64,000 nucleotides of DNA from Aeromicrobium piscarium (lineage in GTDB: Bacteria > Actinomycetota > Actinomycetes > Propionibacteriales > Nocardioidaceae). Of this stretch, positions 25,575-34,031 are shown piece by piece; the first letter of the stretch is position 1, and the number at the start of each line of letters is the position of its first letter. The position numbers were made by a program, and so were the translations under genes. The notes under the pieces are model-generated. The model ran no database searches, was not told the origin of the DNA, and saw only the letters and a list, made by a program, of their open reading frames with translations. The stretch covers positions 124,001 to 188,000 of the forward strand of contig NZ_VLNT01000004.1 of the NCBI RefSeq assembly GCF_007421815.1, given 5' to 3'.

Positions 25575-27677
25575 ATGGCCACCGAGTCCACACTGACACG
25601 TCTCTTCGAGCCCCGGTCGATCGCGCTGATCGGCGCGAGCGACCGATCGAACTGGTCGCATCGCATCGTCGACGGCCTTCGCGTGATCGGCTACGAGGGC
25701 GACGTGCACTACGTCAACCCTAAGGGCGGGGAGGCCCACGGGCGATCCCTCTTCCGCAGCGCCGCCGACATCCCCGAGGCCCCCGATCTCGCCTTCGTGA
25801 TGGTGCCGGCCAAGGCGGTGCTCGACGCGATGCGCGATGTCGCGCGGGCCGGCATCACCTCCGCGATCGTCCTGAGCTCGGGCTTCGCCGAGCTCGGGGA
25901 CGAGGGCAGGCGAGCCCAGCAGGAGCTCCAGTCCCTGGCCGCCGAGCACGGCATCACCGTCCTCGGCCCGAACGCCCTCGGCTACGTCAACACCGACGCG
26001 AAGGTGGCGCTCAAGCCCTTCCCGCCCGGTGAGCCGCTGAGGTCGGGGTCGATCGGCGTGGTCTCGCAGAGCGGCAATGTCACCGTTCAGCTGCTCAACA
26101 TGGCTCGCTCCTTCGATATCGGCGTGAGCCTGGCGGTCAGCACGGGCAATGAGATGGACGTGCGCATCGCCGACGTGGTCGACTTCCTGGTCGACCACGA
26201 GCCGACACGGGTCATCACCATCTTCACCGAGGCCTTCCCCGAGCCGCACGCCTTCCTCGCGGCCTGCCGTCGCGCCCGGGAGGCCGGCAAGCTCGTGGTC
26301 TGCCTCAAGGCCGGACGCAGCGAGGCGGCCGCCCGGGCCGCCCTCGCGCACACCGGCTCGCTGGTCGGCAACGATGCCGTCATCGACGCCTTCCTGCGCT
26401 CTGCCGGCGTCGTGCGCGTGTCCTCGCTCGAGGAGCTGCTGGTCGTCGCCGACACCTTCGCCCACACCGGGCCCATCGACGGCGCGATGGCCCTGCTGAC
26501 GATCTCGGGCGGCACATGCGACATCGTCGCGGACGCCGCCGAGGACATCGGCCTGGAGCTCGCGGAGCTCACCGGGGAGACGGTGACGGAGCTGAAGCAG
26601 GTGCTTCCCGAGCTCGCCGCGGCACAGAATCCCCTCGACGTCACCGGTGCCGCCGTCACGGACGCGACCCTGATGGCGCGTGCCCTCGCCGTGGTCGCCC
26701 GCGACCCGGGCGTCGGCATCGTGCTCGTCGCCCAGGAGATGGACCACCAGGCGGAGAACCTGGCGTGGGGACGTGAGGCCCTCGAGCAGCTCAGCACCGA
26801 GGCGTCCGCGGCGGAGTGCCCCGCGATCCTCGCCAACACCACCGTCCGGTACGTCAACGAGCGGGTCCGCGAGATCCGGGCCGCCGCGGGCGCTCCGGCG
26901 GTCTTCGGCGGTGTCAGCCGCATCCTCCCGGCGATCGCCGCGATCACCGAGTGGACCGCACGCGACATGTCTCCCGGGGCGGACGACGTGCGCGTCCAGA
27001 CCGGGGCGGTCACCGCACCGCGCGAGGGGACGTGGTCGGAGGCGACCAGCCGCGCGCTGCTGGAGTCGGCCGGGGTCCCGGTGGTTCCGGCGACCGTCGC
27101 GGCGTCTCCGTCGGCGGCGGAGGAGGCTGCCGCCGCCTGGGGCGGTCCCATCGCGCTCAAGGTCGTCTCCGATGACATCGTGCACAAGAGCGACATCGGG
27201 GGCGTGGCCCTGGACATCGCCACGGCGGACGTCGAGGAGGCCGCCACCGCGCTGCTGGAGCGGGTCCGGACGGCTGCGCCGGACGCGTCCGTCGAAGGGG
27301 TCTTGGTCACGCCGATGCGCGAGCCGGGTGTCGATCTGCTGGTCGGCGTCGTGCGCGAGGCCGAGTGGGGACAAGTCTTGGCCGTGGGACTCGGCGGCGT
27401 CTGGGCCGAGGTCTTCGGCGATGTGCAGCGCATCGCACTGCCGGCCTCTCCCGCGCAATTCGAGACGGCCCTGCGCCGCCTGCGGGCGTGGCCCCTGCTC
27501 GACGGCGTCCGGGGCACGGAGCCGGTCGATATCACCGCCCTCGTCGAGGTATTGGGCCGCGTCGCCGCACTGGCGACATCGCTCGGGGACGAGCTGGCGG
27601 CCGTGGAGATCAATCCGCTGCGAGCGCGGGGAACCCAGATCGAGGCACTCGACGCCGCGGTCGTCTGGAACGGATGA
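25575..27677 (+). CDS. Acyl-CoA synthetase, NDP-forming (acetate-CoA ligase alpha/beta fusion)
   Basis: 700 residues. The N-terminal CoA-binding Rossmann domain starts FEPRSIALIGASDR (~10). Succinyl-CoA-ligase-like domains follow (GSIGVVSQSGNVTVQLLN, and LAHTGSLVGND with the phosphorylated His). The C-terminal ~220 residues are an ATP-grasp domain (WGGPIALKVVSDDIVHKSDIGG). It activates an acid to its CoA ester with ATP to ADP and phosphate, or runs the reverse. It is the third gene after DUF35 and Ltp and precedes a TRAP binding-protein gene. The substrate is unknown. Confidence 0.9.
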   Translation: MATESTLTRLFEPRSIALIGASDRSNWSHRIVDGLRVIGYEGDVHYVNPKGGEAHGRSLFRSAADIPEAPDLAFVMVPAKAVLDAMRDVARAGITSAIVLSSGFAELGDEGRRAQQELQSLAAEHGITVLGPNALGYVNTDAKVALKPFPPGEPLRSGSIGVVSQSGNVTVQLLNMARSFDIGVSLAVSTGNEMDVRIADVVDFLVDHEPTRVITIFTEAFPEPHAFLAACRRAREAGKLVVCLKAGRSEAAARAALAHTGSLVGNDAVIDAFLRSAGVVRVSSLEELLVVADTFAHTGPIDGAMALLTISGGTCDIVADAAEDIGLELAELTGETVTELKQVLPELAAAQNPLDVTGAAVTDATLMARALAVVARDPGVGIVLVAQEMDHQAENLAWGREALEQLSTEASAAECPAILANTTVRYVNERVREIRAAAGAPAVFGGVSRILPAIAAITEWTARDMSPGADDVRVQTGAVTAPREGTWSEATSRALLESAGVPVVPATVAASPSAAEEAAAAWGGPIALKVVSDDIVHKSDIGGVALDIATADVEEAATALLERVRTAAPDASVEGVLVTPMREPGVDLLVGVVREAEWGQVLAVGLGGVWAEVFGDVQRIALPASPAQFETALRRLRAWPLLDGVRGTEPVDITALVEVLGRVAALATSLGDELAAVEINPLRARGTQIEALDAAVVWNG

Positions 27678-27720
27678 CTCGATAAATTGGTGCGCATAGA
27701 TCTTGACCGCAGGCCCATTC

Positions 27721-27737
27721 TTTGATCATGATTAGCG
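27721..27737. promoter_or_regulatory. CATGATTAG element before the first DctP gene
   Basis: TTTGATCATGATTAGCG shares CATGATTAG with the element before the BVMO gene (9438-9447). It lies directly next to the CRP-type site at 27737. Confidence 0.35.
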
Positions 27738-27751
27738 TGATATTGATCACA
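27737..27751. promoter_or_regulatory. CRP/GlxR-type site, copy 1
   Basis: GTGATATTGATCACA fits GTGA-N6-TCACA, the core of CRP/GlxR operators. It lies 19 nt before the start of the DctP gene. The paralogous DctP gene at 43.7 kb also has such a site. Confidence 0.55.
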
Positions 27752-27770
27752 GAGCCGAGTGGAGCCTGCC

Positions 27771-29048
27771 GTGCCAACACCGAGATCACTTCTGAGAATC
27801 GCCAGTCTGACGATCAGCGCCACCGTCGGCGCGGGCCTGCTGGCCGCCTGCGCCGAGAGCGGTGGGACCAACGGAGGAGGCGGGGGCGAGGGCATTGACT
27901 TCGGCGCCTCGAAGGAGGAGTACGCCGAGGCGCTCGCCGATATCGACCCCATCACCATCAAGGCCCAGTCGCCCTCACCCAAGGGCTCGCTGACCGGAGC
28001 CAAGTTCGAGGGTTACATGCAGGCGGTGGAGGAGTGGTCGGACGGGAAGATCAGCTTCGACATCGCGTACTCCAATGCGATCGCGCCGCCCGATGAGATC
28101 GACAACGCCCTCAACGACGGCCGACTCGACCTCGGCTCGGTGGTGCCCGCCTACGAGCGCGAGGAGTTCCCGGCGAGCGCGCACCTCGCCGAGGCCACCT
28201 TCGCGGGCAGCCAGGGCGCCTTCCTCGGACTGCTGGAATCGAATGCCTGGTGGATGGACGTCGGGTACGCCACCGATGAGATCTTCGAGGAGTTCGAGGA
28301 GGCCGGCGCCACGGTGTTGGTCCCGGCCTTCAACAGCGGTCTCATCGCGCTGAACTGCGGCGACCCCATCGACTCGCTGGACGACTTCGACGGCTTGCAG
28401 GTGATCACCGGCACGGCGACCCAGGCGGACACGCTCGGCGAGCTGGGTGCGAGCGGCGTCTCGATGGCCTACCCGGAGATCTACGAGGCGCTGCAACGCG
28501 GCGTCGCCGACTGCAGCATGAACAGCCTGCTCGTCAGCGTCCTCGGCGGCTTCACCGACCTGACACCGCACGCCATCATCGACTCAAGTGCCGGCTTCGG
28601 ATCGGGCCCGGGGACCTGGGCGTTCAGCACCGCATCGTGGGAGTCCTACCCGCTGGTCGTCCAGCAGCTCCTCTTCGATCGCATCGACGCCTTCATCGAG
28701 TCCAACCTGGAGTCGGTGTGGCAGACCATTTCCGAGGCCGTCGGCGCCATGCAGGACGCCGGCGGCGGGATCACCGAGTACCCGGCCGAGGTCCGCGACG
28801 CCATCGCCGAGATCAACGAGGCACGGATGGAGTCCCTCCGTGACACCGATGCGGTGGCCGATGGCGATGCGTGGATCGATGACCTGAACGCGAGCATCGA
28901 GAGCTGGGACGACACGCTCGTCGAGCTGTACGGCGAGGAGATCGCCTATGACGACTTCCCGGCGGAGTGGTCACCGGGCGAGACCGATCTCCAGCCCTAT
29001 ATCGATGCGATCTTCGACGAGGTCCTGCTCGACCACCGGCCGAGCTGA
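27771..29048 (+). CDS. dctP: TRAP transporter substrate-binding lipoprotein DctP (orphan)
   Basis: 425 residues. A signal peptide ends in the lipobox LAAC (Cys at ~27), so the protein is a lipoprotein on the outer face of the membrane. The mature part is a DctP-type binding protein (EEWSDGKISFDIAYSNAIA, NDGRLDLGSVVPAYE, LQRGVADCSMNSLL). GTG 27771 is preferred, with GGAG 6 nt upstream; GTG 27759 is an alternative. It is closely similar along its length to the binding protein at 42424-43713, including the ending HRPS, but has no permease genes beside it. It probably uses the distant DctQM, giving that carrier two ligand specificities. Confidence 0.88.
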   Translation: MPTPRSLLRIASLTISATVGAGLLAACAESGGTNGGGGGEGIDFGASKEEYAEALADIDPITIKAQSPSPKGSLTGAKFEGYMQAVEEWSDGKISFDIAYSNAIAPPDEIDNALNDGRLDLGSVVPAYEREEFPASAHLAEATFAGSQGAFLGLLESNAWWMDVGYATDEIFEEFEEAGATVLVPAFNSGLIALNCGDPIDSLDDFDGLQVITGTATQADTLGELGASGVSMAYPEIYEALQRGVADCSMNSLLVSVLGGFTDLTPHAIIDSSAGFGSGPGTWAFSTASWESYPLVVQQLLFDRIDAFIESNLESVWQTISEAVGAMQDAGGGITEYPAEVRDAIAEINEARMESLRDTDAVADGDAWIDDLNASIESWDDTLVELYGEEIAYDDFPAEWSPGETDLQPYIDAIFDEVLLDHRPS

Positions 29049-29057
29049 CGAGACGAC

Positions 29058-29088
29058 GACGGCCCGTCCTCGATGAGGGCGGGCCGTC
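29058..29088. terminator. Intrinsic terminator
   Basis: GACGGCCCGTCCTC pairs with GAGGGCGGGCCGTC over 14 bp (one wobble) around a 3-nt loop. It sits between the convergent DctP and CitE-like genes and can serve both. Confidence 0.8.
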
Positions 29089-29093
29089 GCCGT

Positions 29094-29975
29094 TCACTCG
29101 CCGCGTACGAGGCGGGCGTGCGCGAGCCAGTCGCGCGCCTTGTCCGCATGAGCCAGGTCGACGTGCTGTCCGCGGTACCGCACCGCCCCGTGGCCCTCAG
29201 CGGTGGCGGACTCGACCGCCGCGACGAGGCCCTCGTGATAGGCGACCTCGTCGTCCGTCGGCGTGTAGACCTCGTGGACCACCGGCACATGGGACGGGTG
29301 AATGACGATCTGGCCCCGGAAGCCGAGCTGGAGCCCGTAGTCGGCGAACGCCCGCAGACCGTCCAGGTCGGCGAGGTCCTCCCAGAGAGCCGTGAGCGCA
29401 TGGAGCCCGTACTGGCGGCACGCGAGCAGGATGCGGCTGCGCAGGTACAGCGTCTCGCTGCCCTCGGGCGACTGCCGGAAGCCGACGGCGCGTGCGATAT
29501 CGGCATGCTCGGAGGTCGGTCCGATCATGGCGCCGACCCGCGGCGATGCCGCCGCGATCTCGTAGCAGTTGACGATCGCATCGACCATCTCGACCGGGAC
29601 GATCATCTCCAGACCGTCGGCGCCACCGCGCAGCTCGAACCAGTCGAGCAGGGTCTCCCACCGGACGACATCTCGGCCGTCGCGGATCTTCGGAGCGAAA
29701 ATGCCGTCGAGCTCCGGGCCCACGACCGCTTCGAGATCGCCCCCGGTCAGACCGGTGTCGAGAGCATTCGGGCGGACGAACAGGCCGACCCGCTGGTTGC
29801 GCGAGCGCACCTCGCGCAACGTCTGGCGAGCGGTCTCGCGACTCTGCTCCTTCAGATCGACCGGCACCGAGTCTTCGAGATCGATGACGACGCAGTCGGC
29901 GCCGCTGGCGACGGCCTTGTGGGCCCAGTCCGGCTTGTGGGCAGGCACGAACAGGACGGATCGATAGGGGTGCAT
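29094..29975 (-). CDS. HpcH/HpaI aldolase / CitE-like CoA lyase
   Basis: 293 residues. VPAHKPDWAHKAVASGADCVVIDLEDSVP is characteristic of CitE-like TIM-barrel lyases, with the metal-binding Glu/Asp (DLED). RVGLFVRPNALDTGLTGGDLEAV and GAMIGPTSEHADIARAVGF follow. Free-standing CitE-like enzymes in actinobacteria cleave or make malyl-, methylmalyl- or citramalyl-CoA. It could release acetyl-CoA or glyoxylate units at the end of the pathway. The ligase gene begins only 29 bp downstream, so both may share a transcript. Confidence 0.86.
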   Translation of the reverse strand: MHPYRSVLFVPAHKPDWAHKAVASGADCVVIDLEDSVPVDLKEQSRETARQTLREVRSRNQRVGLFVRPNALDTGLTGGDLEAVVGPELDGIFAPKIRDGRDVVRWETLLDWFELRGGADGLEMIVPVEMVDAIVNCYEIAAASPRVGAMIGPTSEHADIARAVGFRQSPEGSETLYLRSRILLACRQYGLHALTALWEDLADLDGLRAFADYGLQLGFRGQIVIHPSHVPVVHEVYTPTDDEVAYHEGLVAAVESATAEGHGAVRYRGQHVDLAHADKARDWLAHARLVRGE

Positions 29976-30004
29976 CGGAACTCCTCAGCAGCAGATGGGC
30001 ATGG

Positions 30005-31663
30005 TCATCGAGTCAGGGCCGCCTCGCGGTCGTGCGTGTCATCGGTGACACCGAGCTCACGCAGCTTGGCCTTCTGCACCCGCTGCGAGGGCGTCTTCGG
30101 CAGCTCGTCGACGAAGCGGATGTACCGCGGGATCGCGAACGACGGGATGCGCTTGGCGAAATGCTCCCAGAGCTCCTGCGGCGTCACCTCGTCGCGGAGG
30201 ATCACATAGGCCATCACTTCGTCCTCCCCGGCCTCTGCCGAGGCGGGGACCGCGATGACCGCCGTCTCCACGACCGCAGGGTGACTCAGCACGGAGGTCT
30301 CGATCTCATAGGAGGAGATGTTCTCTCCGCGGCGACGCAGGGCGTCCTTGAAGCGATCCACGAAGTAGAACCAGCCGTCGGCATCGCGCTTGAGGGCATC
30401 GCCGGTGTGAAACCACAGGTTGCGCCAGGCCTCGACGGTCTTCTCGGGCATATTGAAGTACCCCATCGAGCAGATGAAGGGCACCTTAGGCCGGATCACG
30501 AGCTCGCCGATCTCGTCGACACCGACCTCCTCGTCGGTCTCGGGGTCGACGAGGGCGACGTCGAACCACTCGTCGGCCGCCAGACCCGCGGCGCCGGCGG
30601 GACGGTCCTCGCCGTAGGGAGAGATGATCGGCGCGGAGGTCTCCGTCAGCCCGAACACCTCGACGAAGGCCTCGATGCCGAAACGGCGCCTGAGCGGCTC
30701 GACGAGTGTCGCGGCGGTGGGAGCGGCGAAGACACAGCGCAGCGGATTGTCGGCATCATCGGGGCGCTCGTCCTGCTTGGCGATGAAGTCCATCATGACG
30801 CCGATGAAGTTGGTGACCGTCACCTTGCTCTCGCGCAGCTGGTCGACCCACCGGCTCGCCGAGAAGCGGCTGCGGGTGACGAAGCGGGCTCCCGCCACGA
30901 GAGTCGGGTACGCGGCCATGAACTGCGCGTTGCCGTGGAACAGCGGGGTGACCGACATCCACGCGTCGGCATCGGTCAGACGGACGAGCGAGACGCACTC
31001 GTCGGCGAAGAAGTACATCTGGGCATGTGGCATGGCCACGCCCTTGCTCGGTCCGGTCGTACCGGAGGTGAAGAGGACCGAGGCGAGATCCTGGGGTGCG
31101 ACCTCGGGCAGCTCGACGTCCGCGCCCACGGCGGAGTGCTCGTCGAGCTCCTCCCACGGCGCGGCGTCCCAGCCGGCAGCACGCAGCGTCTCGATGGCTG
31201 CATCGCGCTGTCCGGTGTCGATCACCCAGAACTTGCGGATCGTGGAGGCCGCCTCGGCCACGTCCACGAACCGTGCGGCGAAGACATCGTCGACGATCGC
31301 GTGTGTCGCCTCGACCGTCCTGACCTGATGGGCCAGGAAGTCGTGCTCGTAGGCCGTGTTGATGGGGACCTCGACGAGACCGGCGACGGCCGTGCCGACC
31401 CAGGAGCGCACGAACTGCGACGAGTTGGCAGCGACGATGACGACCCGGTCACCGACGGTCGCGCCGGCCGACAAGAGGCTCCGCCCGACCCGCTCGGCCG
31501 AGACGAGGGTCTCGGCGAAGGTCCAGCTACGGTCCTCCTCCGGCGCGTCCAGCCAGACGGCATCGGGGCGCTCCGCGGCGTGATGACGCAGCACGGTCGG
31601 CAGCGCCCAGTCGGCGCGATCGCCGAAGGTCGGCTTCAGATCCCGGTAGTAGCGAAAGCTCAT
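30005..31663 (-). CDS. AMP-forming acyl-CoA synthetase (FadD type)
   Basis: 552 residues. The P-loop-like signature is SVLFTSGTTGPSKGVAMPHA (~185-205). Later motifs are FGLTETSAPI, LWFHTGDALKRDADGWFYFVDRFKD and RRGENISSYEIE. The C-terminal Lys lies in PKTPSQRVQKAKLRE. It adenylates a carboxylic acid and transfers it to CoA. ATG 31663 overlaps the stop of the crotonase gene (ATGA). The similarity pattern is closest to crotonobetaine/steroid-acid ligases rather than MenE, which is shorter. Confidence 0.9.
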   Translation of the reverse strand: MSFRYYRDLKPTFGDRADWALPTVLRHHAAERPDAVWLDAPEEDRSWTFAETLVSAERVGRSLLSAGATVGDRVVIVAANSSQFVRSWVGTAVAGLVEVPINTAYEHDFLAHQVRTVEATHAIVDDVFAARFVDVAEAASTIRKFWVIDTGQRDAAIETLRAAGWDAAPWEELDEHSAVGADVELPEVAPQDLASVLFTSGTTGPSKGVAMPHAQMYFFADECVSLVRLTDADAWMSVTPLFHGNAQFMAAYPTLVAGARFVTRSRFSASRWVDQLRESKVTVTNFIGVMMDFIAKQDERPDDADNPLRCVFAAPTAATLVEPLRRRFGIEAFVEVFGLTETSAPIISPYGEDRPAGAAGLAADEWFDVALVDPETDEEVGVDEIGELVIRPKVPFICSMGYFNMPEKTVEAWRNLWFHTGDALKRDADGWFYFVDRFKDALRRRGENISSYEIETSVLSHPAVVETAVIAVPASAEAGEDEVMAYVILRDEVTPQELWEHFAKRIPSFAIPRYIRFVDELPKTPSQRVQKAKLRELGVTDDTHDREAALTR

Positions 31664-32448
31664 CGCGCGTCCTCTCCTGCTGCGTCCCGCGCCCCGCGGA
31701 AGTCGGGGCGACGCTTCTCCAAGAAGGCATTGGCGCCCTCGATCATGTCCTCGCTGCCGATGGCCTGGATGAGCATGCCGAGCCCGGACGACATGTTGTC
31801 CTTGGACTGGTTCCACCACTGGTTGGCGCTGATCTTGACGATCTCCAGATAGCGCGGGCTCAGCCGGTGGATCTCCCCGAGCCAGCGGTCCACGGCGGCC
31901 TCGAGACCGTCATCGGCGACGACCTCGTTGATCAGGCCCATGTCGAGCGCCTGCTCGGCCGAGTAGCGGCGGCACAGCATCGCCATCTCTCGCGCGCGCT
32001 TCTCGCCGATCTGCACCGCCATGAGATTCGTCGCGCCCAGCACGGGAGCCGAGCCGACCTTGGGGCCCGTCTGCCCGAAGGTCGAACGCTGCGTGGCGAT
32101 GGCGAAGTCACACGCCACGACCAGTTCATTGCCGCCACCGGCCGCCGGCCCGTCGACCGCGGCGATGACGGGGCGAGGGCAGGCGCGCAGGGCGTCCACG
32201 AGACGCAGAGAGGTGGTGAACAGCGCCCGCAGGGCCTCGGGATCGGGCGATCCGAGGTTGTCCAGGGCTCCACCGGCACAGAAGGCACCGCCGGCGCCGG
32301 TGAGCACCACGGCATCGGCATCGGCCGCGGACTCGACGGCGGCGATCATCGCCTTCGCCATCTCGAGGTCGTAGGCGTTGAGCCGTTCCGGGCGGTTGAT
32401 CGTGATCCAGACCGCGTCGCCGCGGCGTTCGACGTCGATGGCGCTCAC
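31660..32448 (-). CDS. Crotonase-family hydrolase/hydratase, MenB/BadI-like
   Basis: 262 residues. The oxyanion segments AGGAFCAGGALDNLG and GPAAGGGNELVVACDFAIA are present. FGQTGPKVGS, KRAREMAMLCRRYSAEQALD, MGLINEVV and the end FLEKRRPDF follow MenB (naphthoate synthase) and BadI (2-ketocyclohexanecarboxyl-CoA hydrolase) closely. The MenB/BadI loop after KVGS (FDxG with a catalytic Asp) is replaced by APVLGATN, so the exact chemistry is open. The coupled ligase and the surrounding pathway favour an alicyclic ring CoA ester as substrate. A menaquinone role is less likely because no other men genes are here. Confidence 0.82.
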   Translation of the reverse strand: MSAIDVERRGDAVWITINRPERLNAYDLEMAKAMIAAVESAADADAVVLTGAGGAFCAGGALDNLGSPDPEALRALFTTSLRLVDALRACPRPVIAAVDGPAAGGGNELVVACDFAIATQRSTFGQTGPKVGSAPVLGATNLMAVQIGEKRAREMAMLCRRYSAEQALDMGLINEVVADDGLEAAVDRWLGEIHRLSPRYLEIVKISANQWWNQSKDNMSSGLGMLIQAIGSEDMIEGANAFLEKRRPDFRGARDAAGEDAR

Positions 32449-32471
32449 ACTGCTCCTCGAAAACTATGGTG

Positions 32472-32485
32472 TTGATGATCAGCAA
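32472..32485. promoter_or_regulatory. Palindrome TTGATGATCAGCAA, copy 2
   Basis: Identical to 23891-23904, in the 79-bp gap between the divergent MenB/BadI-like and Zn-ADH genes. TAGCCT at 32493-32498 downstream could be the ADH -10. Confidence 0.5.
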
Positions 32486-32527
32486 TCTAGGGTAGCCTGC
32501 ATCACAGTGTCAACGAAAGGGCGGCTC

Positions 32528-33604
32528 ATGCGCGCGGCGGTGCTTCATACATTCGGAGAGGACCTCACCTTCGAGGAGGTCGCCGTCGAGGCCCCCGATC
32601 CCGACGAGGTCCTGGTGCGGACCGTCGCCTCCGGGGTGTGCCACACCGATCGGACGATGCAGAACGGCGCCAACCCGCTGCCCCTCCCCCTCATTCTGGG
32701 CCACGAGGTCTCCGGAGTCGTGGAGGCCGTAGGCCGGAATGTGACCTATGTCCGCCCCGGCGACCACGTGGCGACCTGCGCCTCCTCCTTCTGCGGCACC
32801 TGCCGCTGGTGCCAGCGCGGGGCACTCCAGCATTGCGAGAACAAGGGACGGTCCCGGCCCGAGGATCGGGCGCCGCGTCTGAGTCTCGGCGCGGTCGGCG
32901 TCGAACCATTCGTCGGGCTCGGCGGATTCGCCGAACAGCTCCTGGTCCACGAGCGAACCCTCGTGAAGCTTCCCAGGGAGATGCCCCTGGACAAGGCCGC
33001 CCTCCTGGGGTGCGCCGGCATCACCGGCCTGGGTGCCGTCCGCCATGCCGCGCAGGTGCGGCCCGGTGACACCGTCGCCGTCATCGGCTGCGGCGGAGTC
33101 GGGCTGAACGCCGTCATGGGGGCGCGCCTGGTGGGCGCGAGCCGCGTCATCGCGATCGATCGCCTCCCGGCCAAGCTGGACCTCGCCCTGCGGCTCGGCG
33201 CGACGGACACGATCGACGCCTCGCGGGCCGACGCGGTCGAGGCCGTCCGCGAGCTGACCGGCGGCGTCGATCACGCGATCGAGGTGGTCGGCATCGGCCC
33301 GACCATCGAGCAGGCCTTCGCGATGCTCGACACCATGGGCACCGCGACCGTGGTCGGGGTGGCGCACCCGGACCTCACGGTGCAGATCCCGGCCGCCCAG
33401 CTGCTGTTGGAGAAGCGGCTGCAGGGCACCAAGATGGGGTCGACGCGATTCCGACTCGACATCCCGTTCTACTGCGATCTCTACCTGAACGGCCGGCTCG
33501 ACCTCGATCCACTGCTGAGTGAGACGATCGGCCTGGACGATGTCAACCGGGCGCTCGCCGACCTCGACGCCCCCACCGGCGCCCGCACGGTCATCACTTT
33601 CTGA
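32528..33604 (+). CDS. Zinc-dependent alcohol dehydrogenase
   Basis: 358 residues, medium-chain dehydrogenase. The catalytic zinc Cys is in SGVCHTD, with GHEVSGVVEAVG, and the structural zinc cluster is CASSFCGTCRWCQRGALQHC. The NAD-binding motif is VIGCGGVGLNAVMGARLVGA. It interconverts an alcohol and an aldehyde or ketone, and could supply the ALDH at 21.2 kb or the ketone for the BVMO. ATG 32528 has GAAAGG 7 nt upstream; GTG 32507 is in frame and could be a leaderless start. Confidence 0.9.
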   Translation: MRAAVLHTFGEDLTFEEVAVEAPDPDEVLVRTVASGVCHTDRTMQNGANPLPLPLILGHEVSGVVEAVGRNVTYVRPGDHVATCASSFCGTCRWCQRGALQHCENKGRSRPEDRAPRLSLGAVGVEPFVGLGGFAEQLLVHERTLVKLPREMPLDKAALLGCAGITGLGAVRHAAQVRPGDTVAVIGCGGVGLNAVMGARLVGASRVIAIDRLPAKLDLALRLGATDTIDASRADAVEAVRELTGGVDHAIEVVGIGPTIEQAFAMLDTMGTATVVGVAHPDLTVQIPAAQLLLEKRLQGTKMGSTRFRLDIPFYCDLYLNGRLDLDPLLSETIGLDDVNRALADLDAPTGARTVITF

Positions 33605-33631
33605 CAGCGCGCGGGCGCGGCAGAGCCGGCG

Positions 33632-34027
33632 CTAGGCCAGATGGCCCACCGGAAGGTGCTCACTGCCCTCGGGCTGGACGAAGCCGACCCGTACCGCGCG
33701 GTCGACCGCGAGATCGGCGGCAGCGGCGTCCGGGAACTGCAGGGACATCCAGGGGCCTTCGTCGAGTTCGACGATGCCGATGACCGTGTCGGGGGCCACG
33801 ACATCGTCTCGCCGACGTCCTGGCTTGATCGTCCAGGTGACCAGCCGACCGGTGCCCGCCGCCTCGCGCCACTCGAGATCGTCGGCTTGGGTCGTCGAGC
33901 AGACGAGTGCGGCAGGATCGGACCAGGTGTCCTGACTCGGTGAGTAGCGCAGCAGCAGGCGGCCCTCGGCGGTCGCCTCGAAGAAGGGCGCGGAGTGATC
34001 GTCGCGAACGACGGCGGCGAGAGTCAT
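33632..34027 (-). CDS. DUF35 OB-fold protein lacking the zinc ribbon
   Basis: 131 residues. The OB-fold half (GRLVTWTIKPGRR, TVIGIVELDEGPW) matches DUF35, but the zinc-ribbon region has only one Cys (PAALVCSTTQADD) instead of four, unlike its paralogue at 23974. ATG 34027 starts 4 bp after the stop of the thiolase-like gene, so it is the end of the CoA-transferase/hydratase/lipid-transfer operon. Its expected role is to dock to the adjacent Ltp protein to form a retro-aldolase; loss of zinc sites may mean a structural-only role. Confidence 0.8.
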   Translation of the reverse strand: MTLAAVVRDDHSAPFFEATAEGRLLLRYSPSQDTWSDPAALVCSTTQADDLEWREAAGTGRLVTWTIKPGRRRDDVVAPDTVIGIVELDEGPWMSLQFPDAAAADLAVDRAVRVGFVQPEGSEHLPVGHLA

Positions 34028-34031
34028 GGTG

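Noticed and set aside
31660-32448. menB of menaquinone synthesis with the adjacent ligase as menE
   Set aside because: The catalytic Asp loop is missing, the ligase is longer than MenE, and no other men gene is nearby.
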